Positions 50,681-63,665 of a DNA stretch of 64,000 nucleotides are shown here, one piece after another (positions within the stretch are counted from its first letter, which is position 1; each line of letters starts with the position of its first letter). The translations under genes were made by a program, and so were the position numbers. The DNA lies in assembly GCA_028551475.1 (NCBI GenBank), contig CM052356.1, forward strand, positions 16,891,884 through 16,955,883. The letters run 5' to 3'. The DNA is from Casuarina equisetifolia (lineage: Eukaryota > Streptophyta > Magnoliopsida > Fagales > Casuarinaceae). The notes below the pieces were generated by a model. The model did no database searches. It was not told the DNA's origin and worked only from the letters and a program-made list of their open reading frames with translations.

Positions 50681-53600
50681 ACTAGAGTCTAATAAGGCTA
50701 TACAAGTTGCTATAGCCAAGCCTTTTATGTCATGATAGGCAAGTTATAGCTTAATTACTTCAAAATGGAGGTGGGAGTGTACTTTAAACTAATAAATATG
50801 ATAAACTTTATCACAAAGGGAAAAGGAAGAAAGCCAGAACTTTGGCAATTCTATGTATTGCTTTCTTAAGGAAAAACTATACAATACTTGTCCTTTTATA
50901 ACACAAAGGCAGACCAACATGAAAATTATACAATGAATAAATAAAACATTCTTTTATTGTACATACAAATATCCTTAAATAAGTCATGTATTATAAAAAG
51001 AATAGATAGCCATATTAAGAAAATATGACAACATATATACATGCATATTTCCAACACTTCCCCTCAAGTTACTAGTTTGTATAGTTTGTAAATGCCAAAT
51101 ACATTGAGCTTGCTTAATAGTTAGGTATGTTGTTTCTAACAAAAGTCTTTGGTGAAGACATCTACAAGTTATTCTATAGTTTATATTCCTTGTGTCTTGA
51201 TAACTCCTTTCTAAATTTATCTCTTGTGAAGTGACAATCTACTTTGATGTATTTAGTCCTTTCATGAGCTATAAGATTCATGACAAGCTTGAGAATGACA
51301 TCATTGTCACAAAATAAAAGTGTAAGACCTATTACTTGAACTCCAAGATCTCAAAAAAGTCCTCTTTACCAAATAACTTTACAAATAATTTTGGCCATGA
51401 CTCACTATTCAAATTTAGTAGATGACAAGACAATTAGTTATTTTTTTAATTTTATTTTCCAGGATAATAAAGAATTTCCTAATTTTATACAAAACCTATT
51501 GTCTATTTCCTATTCATAGGGTAAGTGACGTAATTAGTGTCATAATATATTGTTATTTCCATGTTGTAGTCTTTGGACAAAAAAATTTCCAAACATGGAA
51601 ATCCCTTTAAATACTTTAAAACTTTCACGATTGCATTTATGTGAGAATGTTTTGGATTATGCATGAATTGACTAAAAAATTGAATGGCATAGCAATTGTT
51701 AGTTTTCGTCATGGTAAGATTAGTAAATTTTCCAACCAACATTTGATAACTTGAAGGATCCTTGAGAGGTGGATCCTCATCCTATGGTGAGATTCCAATG
51801 TCATACACATGTTGTGAAATTCATATTCTGCTTAAAAGGAATGATGGTTGGTTTACATCTAGATAGACCAAAACAAAAGATAATTTCCATAATGAACTTG
51901 CATTGACTAATATAGATTCCTTTGTCTAAATGAGCGATCTTAATATCTAAATAATATTTGAGAGGTCCCAAATCCTGAATATGAAATGTGGAGTTCATAT
52001 ATTGCTTAAAAAACTTAATGATGCAAACATCATTTCCTATGATCAAAATATCATCAATATATATCAACAAAAATATGGAATAGATACCTTTTCACGATCT
52101 GAATAAAGCATAGTCACATTAAGATTGTTGGAAGTTGGTGAAAGTGAGGGTTAAAGTAAACTTTGTATACTTTGCTTAAATGCTTGCTTGAGTATGTATA
52201 GGAATTTATGGAGATGACATATTTAATACTCTTCTTATTTGTGTAATCTCAAAGGAAGGTCCATGTAAATCTCCTCATCCAAATTGTCATAAAGGAATGC
52301 GTTGTAGACATCTATCTTATGAAGAAACCAATCTTTAAAAGTAACAATGGCCATAAAGGAACAAATGGTACCCTCCTTGGTGACTGGGGAGAAAGTGCCC
52401 ATGTAATAAAAACCTTCCTTTTTATTATAAACCTTAGCCACCAAATGAACTTTGTAGTGTTCAATGGAACATCCATTTTGTGTTTGATCTTATAAATCCC
52501 TTTATAGCCAATGGGTTGGTAATGAGAAGTTTAGGGAACAACATCCCTATTTTAGTTGTTAGCAAGAGCATGAAGTTCTTCCTCCATGGCTTATTGCCAT
52601 TTAGGATCCTTGGTGGCCTCATATTAAGAGAAAAGCTTCCCTTCACATAAATCTAGTTAATACAACATAAGTGATCTAGGGACAAATGACCAAAACTAAC
52701 ATACAAGGAGATGAAATAATGACTCTTAAGAGAATCCACACTAAAGCATATATCATCCTTGGTCTAGGTAGGCAGCTAAGTGGGATGTCCAAAATAGTAA
52801 GGCGCCACAGCTAAGGACATGGAGGGAGGACCCATAGTAGGAGGCATATAGGGAATAATGGCTAGAGAATCATTGGGAATGGGTGTTGGAGAAATGAGTG
52901 GTTGCTCTAGAGTTAGCAAAGCCTCACAAAGTAGGAGAGCTTAAGGAATCAAGCATTAGGGGAATACTACAATAATGGATAGGTAGGAGGAGGCTTAATA
53001 AGCACCATGGGTAGTGGTAGTAGAACATCATTCAATAAGAACTAGTTAGAGTTGATAGTGGGCTTAGAAAGACCAATTAGAGGTAACTGAGATTGAAATA
53101 GAAAAAACATCCTTATGGAAAACAACATGACACTTGATAAAGAAACAATCGGTAAAAGGGTCATAAATATATTACCCTTTTTGTAAAGAGGGGTAACCCA
53201 TAAATACACAACAAGAGGTGTGAGACCCAACTTATCTTAAGGGTTGACTGTAGTGGCAAAACAAAGGCATATAAAAACACAAAGATGATAGATGTGGAGA
53301 CGTTTCCTGAAGAGTAGCTTAAAAGTTATCTTTTCATTAAGAACTCAAGAAAGCATGTGATTGATCAAGTAAGTAGTAGTGACTACATAATTGCTTAGAA
53401 AAGTTTATAGAATAAAGACTTAATACTTAAGAGCCCTGGCAACTTGTATAATGTAACAATGTTTATACTTAACAATCCCATTTTGTTAGCATATATTAGT
53501 GTGGGAGCTTTTATAAATAACACCATAAGATGAAAAAAAAAATGAGGAACACTTATGATTAAAAAAATCACAGTTATTATAAATGTGAATAAGCTAGATG

Positions 53601-55049
53601 TGTAAGGTTTAATGGTTAACCAAGAAGGGGGGGTTGATTTAGTTATCTCAGTTTCTTTTCCTTATTTATGGATTCAATTAAATATCAAGATCAAACACCT
53701 AATCAAATAGACATAAAAAGAAATGTACACAAGTTTACATAGTGGTTCGGCCTTTGTCACTTACTTCTACCCTCTTCTCCTTCAACATAACCGGTTGAAG
53801 TCTACTTTACTTTAAAGCTAGTTAAATACCCTTTCCTACATTTTCCAACTCCTTCTTAAGGAGTTAAATGATCCATGGTTACAATGAAAAGGTTGAACCA
53901 ACCTTAGTATAATTGCAAGTCCTCAAATGTGTAGTGTTTGTGAGGAATACTGCTTTTTTAAAGAGCTAATTAAAGATATATAAACTCAATTCAAGCTCTA
54001 ATCACGAAACTCCCAATTATCTCAAAGTTAGGTTTTATATTTACAAAGGAGTTTATGTATAAATAATAATATGAGTTTAGTTAGCACATAAACAACTTAA
54101 TCTGACATTGAATATTCATAAGAATATCACCAAAGATTTGAATTTTCTTTACAAATCGATGAAGAATTCCATGAGTGTATAAGCTTTAATATTTTCTTAA
54201 TCTTTCAACTAAATGTTGTCAAAAAGCTTCCAAGAACTCTTAAGAACATCTCTTTATAGAAAATATGAAACAAACTAGCTTTCTAGGTTTTTGTTCAAAC
54301 TTGAGATGCCCGTTGCAATTTTTCTATTCAAATTGACAGAAGATCCATCAAACAGTAATACAAACAACGATTGATTATTTTCATAACCATTCTGACAGCA
54401 CCATCACTTCATATTTCTTCCCATTGGAGAATTAATGATAAAGAAATGAAGAGAATCGATGACAGAGAGATTGAGGTGAGAGAAGGTAGCTTGGTGTCTT
54501 GGTGATTCTTAAGGTTCAGTCTTTTTACACATAGTGATAACTTAAGAAAATTACTCTTAAGTGAAACAACATCGCAACCATTTATTTAGACAACATGCAA
54601 GCTGAGTCCTACGAGCTTAGCTTGTGAGCTTAGCTTGCAGGCTTAGTTCTTCCCAAGGACTTGGTCCACTTGAATTATTATCGTTATTTGAGCATGGACC
54701 AGTTAACTTAAATCAAGTATTTTGATTATGATTTTTGGCCTTTATAGTATGATTCTTGATTCTCGTGTACCTATACGTACATAAATCCAAGTATCATTTT
54801 TTTCTTCAAATATTCAAATATTTATTTAGCTCTATTTCTTACAAAATATTTCTCAAGGTATTGTATAAGGTCAATTTATAAAAGAATGTAGGAAGCTAGC
54901 TACTTTATAATATTATTTATTAATATTATAATTTACTCGCCTTTTACTTTATTGATATTCAATATTGTACATAATCATATGAAAAACATTTTTACAAACA
55001 TTATATGCAACCATTATTTTGTCATAACAAAACACACCTTTTTCCAACA
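53601..55049 (+). mobile_element. Solo-LTR-like insertion inside the copia integrase
   Basis: Begins tgtaaggttt, ends ttccaaca, and is 1449 bases long. The flanks agatg (53596-53600) and agacg (55050-55054) look like a 5-base target duplication with one change. Copia integrase similarity stops at the left edge and resumes to the right. Internally it shares aggggggttgat near its start and a gtttacatagtggttcggcc stretch with the element at 61980-63633. No coding part is seen, so a solo LTR of a long-LTR family is the simplest reading. Confidence 0.75.
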
Positions 55050-55960
55050 AGACGGAGGTGTGGAACTATGTCTTGATGAGAGTAAAAAATTAGGTAAGAT
55101 GGGATAAAACCTAAGACTTGTATTTCATAAGGAAAACCTAAGTGTAACAGGAAAAGTCATTGAGGAGAATTAGAAAGAAGTGGGACCCATTGCGGTGAGT
55201 TGTGTGGTAAGGTCCCCAATGTTGATATAAAGTAGTGAAAAAAATTTAGGTGGCACATGAAGTGTTGGAAGGAAAGGGGATTTGTGATTATTTTGTGAGA
55301 GGGTAAATTGGGCATTTTGGATGTGAAAATGAAGAAGTATAACAAAGACATTGATGAAAAAGGAAAATCTTATTATTAATATTGGCATTATAAAAAGTGC
55401 CATTATTTAGGAAATTAAAAGAACAAAATTCAAAATTTACTAGAAAAAAACTTATAAATAAAGGCCTCAAAGAACATTACCCAATCCCATTAATGTGCCA
55501 ATTGAATAGGCTTGAAAAAAAAAAGAAATTAGAATCCAAAATGACATGGTAATTATTGTTAGCACAAAATATAGAGACTAAGATAAGGTTAAATTGGAAT
55601 TCTAGCTTAAAAAGCACGTTTTTTTAATGTGATGTGGGCTGAGTGTGACATCATCAATTTTAGTGATAAAGGTAACATTCTCATTAGGGAGATGTATTGA
55701 CATGGATTGATAAGAAAAATAAATTTTAGGGGGAAAAAAGAACTTTTGGTCATAAATAATGTGATCACTAGCTCCTAAATTAATAATCATGCATTTGAAG
55801 AAATAAGCCTTATGAAATAGAAAGACATACCTCTAAACCATCAATTTTGTTTGATATTCCCATTTGAGTGATGACTTGCATGATTTGCTTCAACTAAGTG
55901 TCACAAAGTAGCTAATCAAGTTTGTCCCCTAAGCTTGTTCTCATTTGATTGGTGGAAACA

Positions 55961-56010
55961 TCCTTATCTTTATTATCTTTATTATCCTTATTATCCTTAT
56001 TATCCTTATT
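55961..56010. repeat. 9-bp tandem repeat (attatcctt)
   Basis: About five units. In the element's reading direction it spells a repeating Asn-Lys-Asp linker next to the gag zinc-knuckle region, so it arose in coding DNA. Confidence 0.85.
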
Positions 56011-56127
56011 TACAACTTATTATGAAATTTTCAACATTGTTATTTAGCATGATAGGAATGCTTACAATAGCCACAAAACATACCATTAGATTTTTTTTGG
56101 GAGGAATTTAAGCCATGAGGTCTATCA

Positions 56128-56209
56128 GATGACATGGATGTGCACTAGCCATTGGATGTTTTAATGGTAAGGGCTAATGTGGCCTTGTGTGGTGCACATC
56201 CATGTCATC
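56128..56209. repeat. Perfect 18-bp inverted repeat, 46-base loop
   Basis: gatgacatggatgtgcac at 56128-56145 is the exact reverse complement of 56192-56209. It lies within the gag part of the copia fossil. Confidence 0.85.
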
Positions 56210-57240
56210 CAATAGTTGCATGTTCACCCTTAAAAAGCCTTAGCCACATGGTTTGAGTGACCTAGCTGTCATTGGCTATGAGAGTGGTATGCCTTATATG
56301 CCTTGGTTGCTTGAGCAAAGAGAATTACTGTGTCATTGGTGCAAAGATACTTCAATGAGGCCAATTGGTGATTTTCTTCTTAGATGGTGAGGTGGAACAC
56401 ATGGTGGAAGGACAATAGAGTTTTTATGGCATAATACTTGTGATCATAATGGTGAGAATGATTCATTTAAGAGTAGAAGAAATTAGGTAACCTGATCTTG
56501 TTGCTTGATGGATTGGAATTGCTGCAAGGTGGCTTCTAGTTCATTGAGTTTCTCCTCGACATTGTTAAGTTTGTCACGCAACATAGTGAATCAATTAAAA
56601 TAGACAACCATAAAAAGGTTGCCTTATTTTAAATTGGCAATCACCTAATGAATTTAGAAATGCTTCACCTAGTTGGCTTTGCCATACATCTTTGTGATAC
56701 CTTCCTAAGGAGTGTGCATGTCCTTTAAGGGTGGTAGTTTAGCAGTGACTTTGACCATCAGACAGTTCTTTATCCATCTTCAAACAAGTTGAAAGCACTT
56801 CTTCCATTACTTTACTAGTTGCTTATTAGAGAGAATTGAGACAAATTTTTTGAGAAACATATCCTTGTCCTTCATGACAAGGGCTCAATCGAGTTCTTGA
56901 GCCCAAACAGTGAAGTTCACCTTTGTGAGCAGTTTTGTGATGAGTTGGAGTTTTGGGCCATCAGATGCCACCATATAAAGAGCATTACTAGGTTTTGGTT
57001 AGCCATAAGTAGTGGTGAAATTGGGGAGAAAATTGGGTTGGAGAATAGGGAGGGATCTGACTTGGAACCCATGTGACCCAGTTGTTGTGGTTACCTTAAT
57101 AGGTACTAACTCAATTTGATGGGCAAATGTAGGCCTCCCCTAAGGGGAATAGGCTCAAAAAGGGTTGTATCTGTAGGACCCAAAGTGGTCTAGGTCATGT
57201 TGGATTAGGCTCGGGCAATGCTAGAAAAGCCTAGAAAGGG

Positions 57241-57461
57241 CTGACCATAGTTTAACTACCTAAGTATGAGTTAGGCCCTACCTAAGTATAGGTTAGGCCA
57301 AGGCCAAAAAGGACTAGCCTTGGTTCAATTTCCCAAGCATGAATTGGGTTAAGCCTATAAGGCACTAGCTTTGGTTTAACTACTTAAGCATGAGCTAGCC
57401 AAAAGAATGGACCTTGCAAATTCAAGATAGCCATAGTTAAGTTGCATCAGTATGGGTTGCC
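57241..57461. repeat. Four diverged tandem units, about 50-70 bp
   Basis: Units starting near 57241, 57311, 57363 and 57424 share the pattern tagccwtrgttyaa ... aagyatgarttrggcc. They lie at the 5' side of the copia gag region. Confidence 0.6.
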
Positions 57462-57600
57462 GTACTGGATTGGGTTCGATGGTGAATCTAGGCCATGGGC
57501 CAAATAGAAATAAGTTGTGCTAGAGTAGGTTGTGTTTGTCTAGTTTTCCTTGCAATTTGTTGTTGTAGTTGTAATAACTATTGTTGTAATGGCTAAACAA

Positions 57601-59039
57601 GTTCCTGTTTATTACTAAAGAGAAAAAGTGCTAAGATTTGTTAAAAGAGCTAGTAGGACCAAGATGGTGGAGAAGTTTATGTTTTTACTCATGTTAATGA
57701 AGGATTTTTAGAGTTCAACTCCATTATTAAGGAAATCTTCAAACTTAACTCCTATATACAATGAAAGACCAATAAGCATTGCAATCTAAATAGGATTCTA
57801 ATCCTTTTAATCAAGAAAGGAGAAGGATTGAATTGATTGGTTATTTAAACAATATATTTTTCTAACAATTAGAAAATCAAAGCAATAAATAATAAAATAC
57901 AAATAATCATATAATAACACAAAGATTTTTAACAGGTTTGGCCATAACAATTAACTACCTATATTCCTTGTTGCCTTTTAACCAGTGTAGTTAAAAAGCT
58001 TCCTCCACTTTTCTTTAAAATTATTTATAAGAGTACACCACTCTTACATCTTATTTATTCTTCAAAAGATTAATCCCAATCCCACTCACTCTAATAGTGA
58101 ATAGAGTAATAAAATATATTCTATTGCTAATAGTATGGGAATTTAAGCAAATAATAACAACACCTAATAGTCAAATTAATAATCAAAATCAAAATAATAA
58201 GTAAAGAAACGTTAAATGATATTGAAGCTTTGATAGGCACATTGAAATGGAATGAGTGGTTTGAATGCTTTTGAGTATGAATCTATTTCTTAGGGTAATT
58301 TTGATTTTTTTGATACCTTGGATTAGGCCTATTAGGGTTAGCATGAACTTTTTGCAAATAATGAGTTTTTAGCTTGAAACTAAGCTGTGCACATATTGGG
58401 ATAAATTTGGCTTGCTTTAGGCTTAGTTTTATTTCCTGATAAGATCTAGAATGCAAAAATTTCCTTGATAGGCATAATATCCAAATAAAACAATAAAATC
58501 CAATCCGATAAGAAAATCAATATAATTGTATAAAATTCAAAATGAAATCTAACTTTGAAATATTTGTCATATCAAAACATTATTATTTAACAATTTATTA
58601 AAAAATCTTTCATCAGGATTGTGTATTTTTTAGATTTACCTTTTAGCTTATTATCAAGGATGTAGATAAGAAATTTTGCCCAAGATAAAAATGTCTCTCT
58701 TGGTGGTAGACTCTCAAGGGCTTCTTAGGCTATTTGTTTCCCTTTAAAGGTTAGCAAGGGTGACCTTTGCTTATTTCTTTCTTTTAAAAGTTTTTGAAAA
58801 TGAATTGCAATACCCATTACTAGTTTGGACATCATTTAAACTTGAAATCCTTTAGAAATGGAATGGAATGCCAAGAAAAAATGTTTAAGCTATCATGGCT
58901 TTGAGAAAATGGCTCTAATACCATATAATAAAGAGTAGTAGAAACAATCTTGAATTAGCAATTTGAAAATATAGTAGCTGAAAATAGGATACTGTAATAG
59001 TTAGCACATAACCATAAGCAATTATTAAAAAAACTAAAT
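57601..59039. other. Unassigned retroelement-derived DNA with a primer-site-like motif
   Basis: Near 57.93 kb a diverged copy of the LTR motif (aacaggtttggcc) occurs. At 58911-58923 the minus strand reads TGGTATTAGAGCC, close to the initiator-Met primer site. It may belong to the copia element or to a further one. Ends could not be placed. Confidence 0.4.
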
Positions 59040-60420
59040 TGAGGGTTCAAAAATTCTTGCTAATATTGATGCCCTAAATGTTGAACTATTAGAACTAGTG
59101 TAACAAATCAATGCTTTTTCTTTAGCCTTTGGAATAAAGGCTGCCAAATTACACCACTTGAAGAGGCAACTTGAGTCATTAAAGAAAGATAATGCTTTTT
59201 GTTTGAGAGATCCTTTAATGCTAGTGCTCTTAGCTTTTTTCCCTATCAACAAAATCCTTTTAGCGAATTCCTAACTTCCCTTCATTCCATCTTAGTGACT
59301 TCCATGCACTAACAAGGTTCATGATTGATGAATAATGTTGGCCAAGTAAGACATAGATCTCCCATTATACTGGAAAGGAAAATGGGCAAAAAACAAAAAT
59401 GAATAGTCATATATAGAAACCCTATATTCCATCATGCCAAGAAAACCAAAGGCTGTAAGCCTTATGGAGGATACTTCCAATGAAGATTTTTTTTTAAGAG
59501 TTAATGATGAATATAGAGCCAACAATCACATATATGGATTAGTAAAAAGTTGAATCAATGCAAATGGAGCAAGCCCAACCTAGAAGGCTTGAGCCTTTCC
59601 CTAGATGGCCTTCCCTTTAGCCAATAGGGACATAAGTTACCACAAATGCATTCTTATGTTATGATAAGGATGAAAAAGCTAGGTTCCACTTTTGCCCAAG
59701 TAATGGACATAGTTGTAGCCAAATTTCATGGGAGACTCCAACTATACTGGCTACCCCTAGGAAAGTATAAAAGGTGGTAGACTAGGCAATTTAACACTAT
59801 TGACCAATTCATGGAGTCATACACACAAAATTCTTTAAAAGATGGGATAATTCCATTTAACAGTCTAAGGAAGAATTATTGAAGATTAAGTTTTGTTCAT
59901 TAAAAAAAAAAGATCTAAATGGCACTAGAACATATTGTTAAAGAAATATTACATGGTTAGTGGCTTTGATGATATTAACCTCAAACAAACCTATTTAAAC
60001 TCTTTCCTTGATCCATTAGAGAGTGAAGTCTTGAAAAACCTTAGTGCATCAAATGTTGCAATAACAAATGCCACTTTTGATAGACTCTACTAATAGGCTT
60101 TAATTGCTCTTGAGAAGTCATGCAACAAGAACATATTCATCCAAAATGTCCAAACCATGAACAAAATGATATACTTAATTGTAGAATGTTATATTATAGA
60201 TTAAATGCAAAAATAATGATGGGCTTTGCATGTATCCCTTAAAAAAAAAGAATCAAATAAAGTAAAAAAAAAATAGAAAAGAAAATGTAGGCTTTTCAAA
60301 AAGATGTAAATTAAAGGAAAGAGGTATGACAACAAATGTTTCATTTGAAACAAAGAAGGTCACTTTGCCAATAAGTGCCCACACAAGTGTTTTTATTTAG
60401 TTAATATTTTTTATGATTAG
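59040..60420 (+). mobile_element. Retroelement capsid/zinc-knuckle fossil, possibly caulimovirid
   Basis: Plus-strand remnants: a coiled-coil-like part near 59.04-59.25 kb, a capsid-like part at about 59.80-60.18 kb and a CCHC-type knuckle at about 60.32-60.39 kb. The layout recalls the coat-protein region of plant endogenous pararetroviruses (Caulimoviridae), but an LTR-element gag is not excluded. No reverse transcriptase was found next to it. It is broken many times and old. Confidence 0.35.
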
Positions 60421-61191
60421 ATTAGTATGATGGTTAATGGTGATTATTGAATTAACACTTTTATGGGCTGATCATCAAATTCATTGGATTAATTATTTAT
60501 TTGGCCTCATGAAAATATTTATTGGATTAACATTCTTATGAAGTTCTAATTGAATTTATTGGTGTAATATTTTAAAGGCCTTATAGGAATATTTGTTCAG
60601 ATATTTATTTATGTGTCTCATGAACATATTCATTAAATTATATCTTCATGGGCTCATGAAATTATTTGTGGGATTATTCTATATATAGCCTCATTTATTT
60701 AATTGTTTTGGACCAAACTTCTATCATAGTTATTTTTATTCTTATTTAGATCTTGAGAGCCTTGTTTTGTATGAAAAGTCTACATTTTGTGAAGCCTAAA
60801 CATGCTTATGTGAGGCTTAACTAGACCAGTCCATGTGGATTCACATGTTTAAGCTCATATGTTCCTATTCATATAGGAATGAGAAAGGAACTTAAGCTTG
60901 AGGGCTGAAAAATCGAAGCCTAGTATGTGTAAAACAGTGCAACCCATGCAACTTAAGTTTAGTCTAGCCCACATTCTTAACTCGAGGTGAAAAGGAAAAT
61001 CAAGTCCTCTCCCACATTACTTCTAAAGGCTCGAGAATTGTTTTGACAATGCCATTTGATGATTCAAGAGATTAACCAAGGGGTTACAAGAAAGCTATGC
61101 TTGTCAAAATTTGATAAGGAAAGTTAATCATTCTAGCTTAAGCTTTAGTTAACCAATTCTAAGATGTGAGTTAGTCAACCATTCTACCTCT
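60421..61191. other. AT-rich unassigned DNA left of the second gypsy element
   Basis: No coding or repeat boundary is supported. Confidence 0.4.
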
Positions 61192-61574
61192 TGTTAGGAC
61201 TTAAGCCTTACACAAAGACATAATCACAAAATACAAGAAGCCTAATTGAAGAATGAAGCATTTATTAAGCTTAAATTAATTCAAACGGTAACAATAACCA
61301 AAGATCCAACAATCTAAACCCAAATCCAACAAACTAATAGTAATCAAATTAATGAATAGTATAAAACTACAAGACTACTAATAAATTGCTTCTATCACTA
61401 ACTATAAGAACACTGAAGCTAGAAATAGGGAAAACTATTGAAGATAAATAATGTTTTCTTTGATAGCATGCCCCATTTTGATGGTTGAGAATGCCTTTAT
61501 AAGCCTTTTAGCTTATACCTTAGGTTATTTGAGTAGCCTCCTTTAATTAATAATAGCCAAGCTTGGTCCTAACA
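61192..61574 (-). repeat. 3' LTR of the second gypsy element
   Basis: Plus strand tgttaggact ... ggtcctaaca, 383 bases with matching inverted ends. A purine tract (agtagtgggaat on the minus strand) borders it at 61575. Its partner is outside the window. Confidence 0.75.
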
Positions 61575-61979
61575 ATTCCCACTACTTTAAACAACCTTTG
61601 TCTTCAAGGATTAATTTCAAAAGATGAAAATTGGTTCCTTATTTACTTGATATCTTCTCATATTGGCTCATACTCTAGATGATTTGACCATTGAATTAAC
61701 AAATCTAGCCTTAGACCATTTCTCCTTTACACCATATAGCTTTACCAACAATTTACCTTCTCCATCTATGGGAGGAACTTTTAGGTAAATTTTACATTTA
61801 TGCCCCCTTGCTTTCTTCAATTGGAATAGATGAAAATTTGGATATATTATGGTACTCGATAAAAGACTAGTTTATGCATGAATTCTCTAATACGCTTGTG
61901 ATCAAGTAAGGCCTATAGTAGTATGAGGATAACTTGTAATATTTTCTCTTCAACAATGCCAATTGGTGATAAGACTGCA

Positions 61980-63633
61980 TGTTGGATCGTATAGCAACCT
62001 AAGATGGGGGTGAATTAGGTTTCTCTTTAAAAATTCACTTCTAATTTATGTTTAATAACTTTTTACAATCAAATAAAGCATTCAAAAATAATTAAACACA
62101 AGAGAGATAAGACACAAGTTTACATGGTGGTTCGGCCCTTTTTCACCTACTTCCACCCTTTTCTCTTTTAACACAATTGATTGAAGTCCACTATACTACA
62201 AAGCTAGGAGAAACTTTCTCTTACACTTTCTAACTCCTCCTCAAGGAGTCAAACAATCCTTACACCAAGGATCACAATTACAATGTGTGTCTCAACACAC
62301 ATCAACAAGTTAAAGTTTATCAAGTTTATTACAAATTTTGAACTAAGCTTCTGTAATATATGCAATACAAGTTCAAAAGCTTCAAACAACTGCTAGAGGC
62401 TCAATATAGAGTAAATGGACAAAAGCCCCAAATTCATTCAAACCCTAGCAGAGTCTACTTGCAGAAAATCAACTTCAATAATAGAGTATAATGAAGCACA
62501 AATTAATTCTTTAGTAAGTAAGTAATGAGCTTAGAAATTAGTCACCAAATGAAGATCAAAATCGTAGGTTTGGATAAGTTAGAATGAGTAGTATGAGATG
62601 CTTTACAACTTGCTTTCTTTTCTTCTAATTTTCGGACCTGTTGCAATGGTGAAGACAAACTTGCTTAAATACCTTTAAAGTAACTAACCTCTCACTTCAA
62701 AGAGTCATTCTAACAGTTCTAAGCACCATCAAATCTTCTTCCCGTTAGAGCTCCTTATTTCCCTCTTCTCTATCCATTTTCCAACTTAAGAGAGACAGAA
62801 TGTCAGGGAAGAGGTTTTGCCTTCGTTTCTCAATTCTATAATTCGGTTCTATGGAGCAAGTTTATGGTCTTACTTAAATCTTCTTCAATTCTCTCCAATC
62901 TTGAATCAATTCTTTGTGGGTTCTTCATAGATTGATAGAGCATCTTTTTCCTTACAAAAATCCTTTGAAATCATCTTCAAAAACTCTCTAATCTGCTTCT
63001 AACTTTACTTTTGAGCAGTTAGGATAAGAACTCGATGAGCTTCACCATTTCTTCAAATTGATCCTCTCTGAGCAGTGGGTTTTTTATTCTTCTTCACAGA
63101 AATATTCTCCTCTTCATTAGCTTTCCAACGAGCTATCTTGCGCCTTGATCGGAGGTGAAATGGACGGTTAAATCTACCGGCGAAGTCACATCTACGAGTG
63201 ATTGTGGGTTGGGCTGATGATCCAGCGAGCTGAGTCGTGGGTCACTTAAGCTCTCGCGGGTCACGGGTTGCAGGCAAGCAGGGTGAACGAGTCACATTTC
63301 TAGATTGGATCGCGTCTCTGGATTGGGTCGCGTTTGCATAGGCCTGGCTCGCGGGCTGGAACGCGTCTCTGGACTAGCAAGTGTTTGCACGGGCTGGGCT
63401 GGCGAGAGTCTACTGGACTGGATCCACGAACTGGTTGGTCTTCATCTGTACAGGCTCTACACAGTTTTTGGCTTCTCATTTTTCAACCTAATTCTTGCAA
63501 TTTAATCCGTATTATTTTGCTTATAAAATCCTACAAATAATCAACTAATAATTATAATATTTCAATATTATAATTCACATTCTCATCATCAAAATGTTTA
63601 TATATTCTAATAATATTAAAATATATTCCAACA
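61980..63633 (+). mobile_element. Solo-LTR-like insertion inside the second gypsy element
   Basis: Runs from tgttggatcg to attccaaca, 1654 bases, with inverted ends tgttgga/tccaaca. Flanks ctgca (61975-61979) and ttgca (63634-63638) fit a decayed 5-base duplication. It belongs to the same family as 53601-55049 through gatgggggtgaatt and gtttacatggtggttcggcc. A GC-rich part at 63.12-63.43 kb yields short open frames without family resemblance. Confidence 0.75.
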
Positions 63634-63665
63634 TTGCACTTTTAAATAAATTGAGTCACCCACCT

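Larger units (their letters stand above)
50760..57600 (-). mobile_element. Ty1/copia retrotransposon, large but broken, carrying a nested insertion
   Basis: Read right to left on the minus strand: a gag region (about 57.0-55.9 kb) with a CCHC-type knuckle near 56.07 kb, a protease/pre-integrase part (55.60-55.79 kb, block GASDHI) and integrase split by an inserted repeat (55.06-55.35 and 53.04-53.60 kb). Reverse transcriptase follows (about 52.65-51.80 kb, blocks AKVYNKKEGF, IYIDDILIIGND) and an RT/RNase H part (51.50-51.74 kb, block HINAIVKVLKYLKG). Integrase ahead of RT is the copia order. At 51051-51070 ccaaca is followed by a purine tract on the minus strand, marking the inner edge of the 3' LTR. 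The outer LTR edge and the 5' LTR were not found. It is broken at many places and old. Confidence 0.85.

Noticed and set aside
55961-56010. Short regularly spaced repeats considered as a CRISPR-like array
   Set aside because: They are contiguous 9-base units without spacers, in a plant retroelement coding region.
63305-63540. Two short plus frames in the GC-rich part of the solo LTR
   Set aside because: The repetitive wording reflects internal sequence repeats (gggtcgcg/gtctctgga). There is no coding signature.
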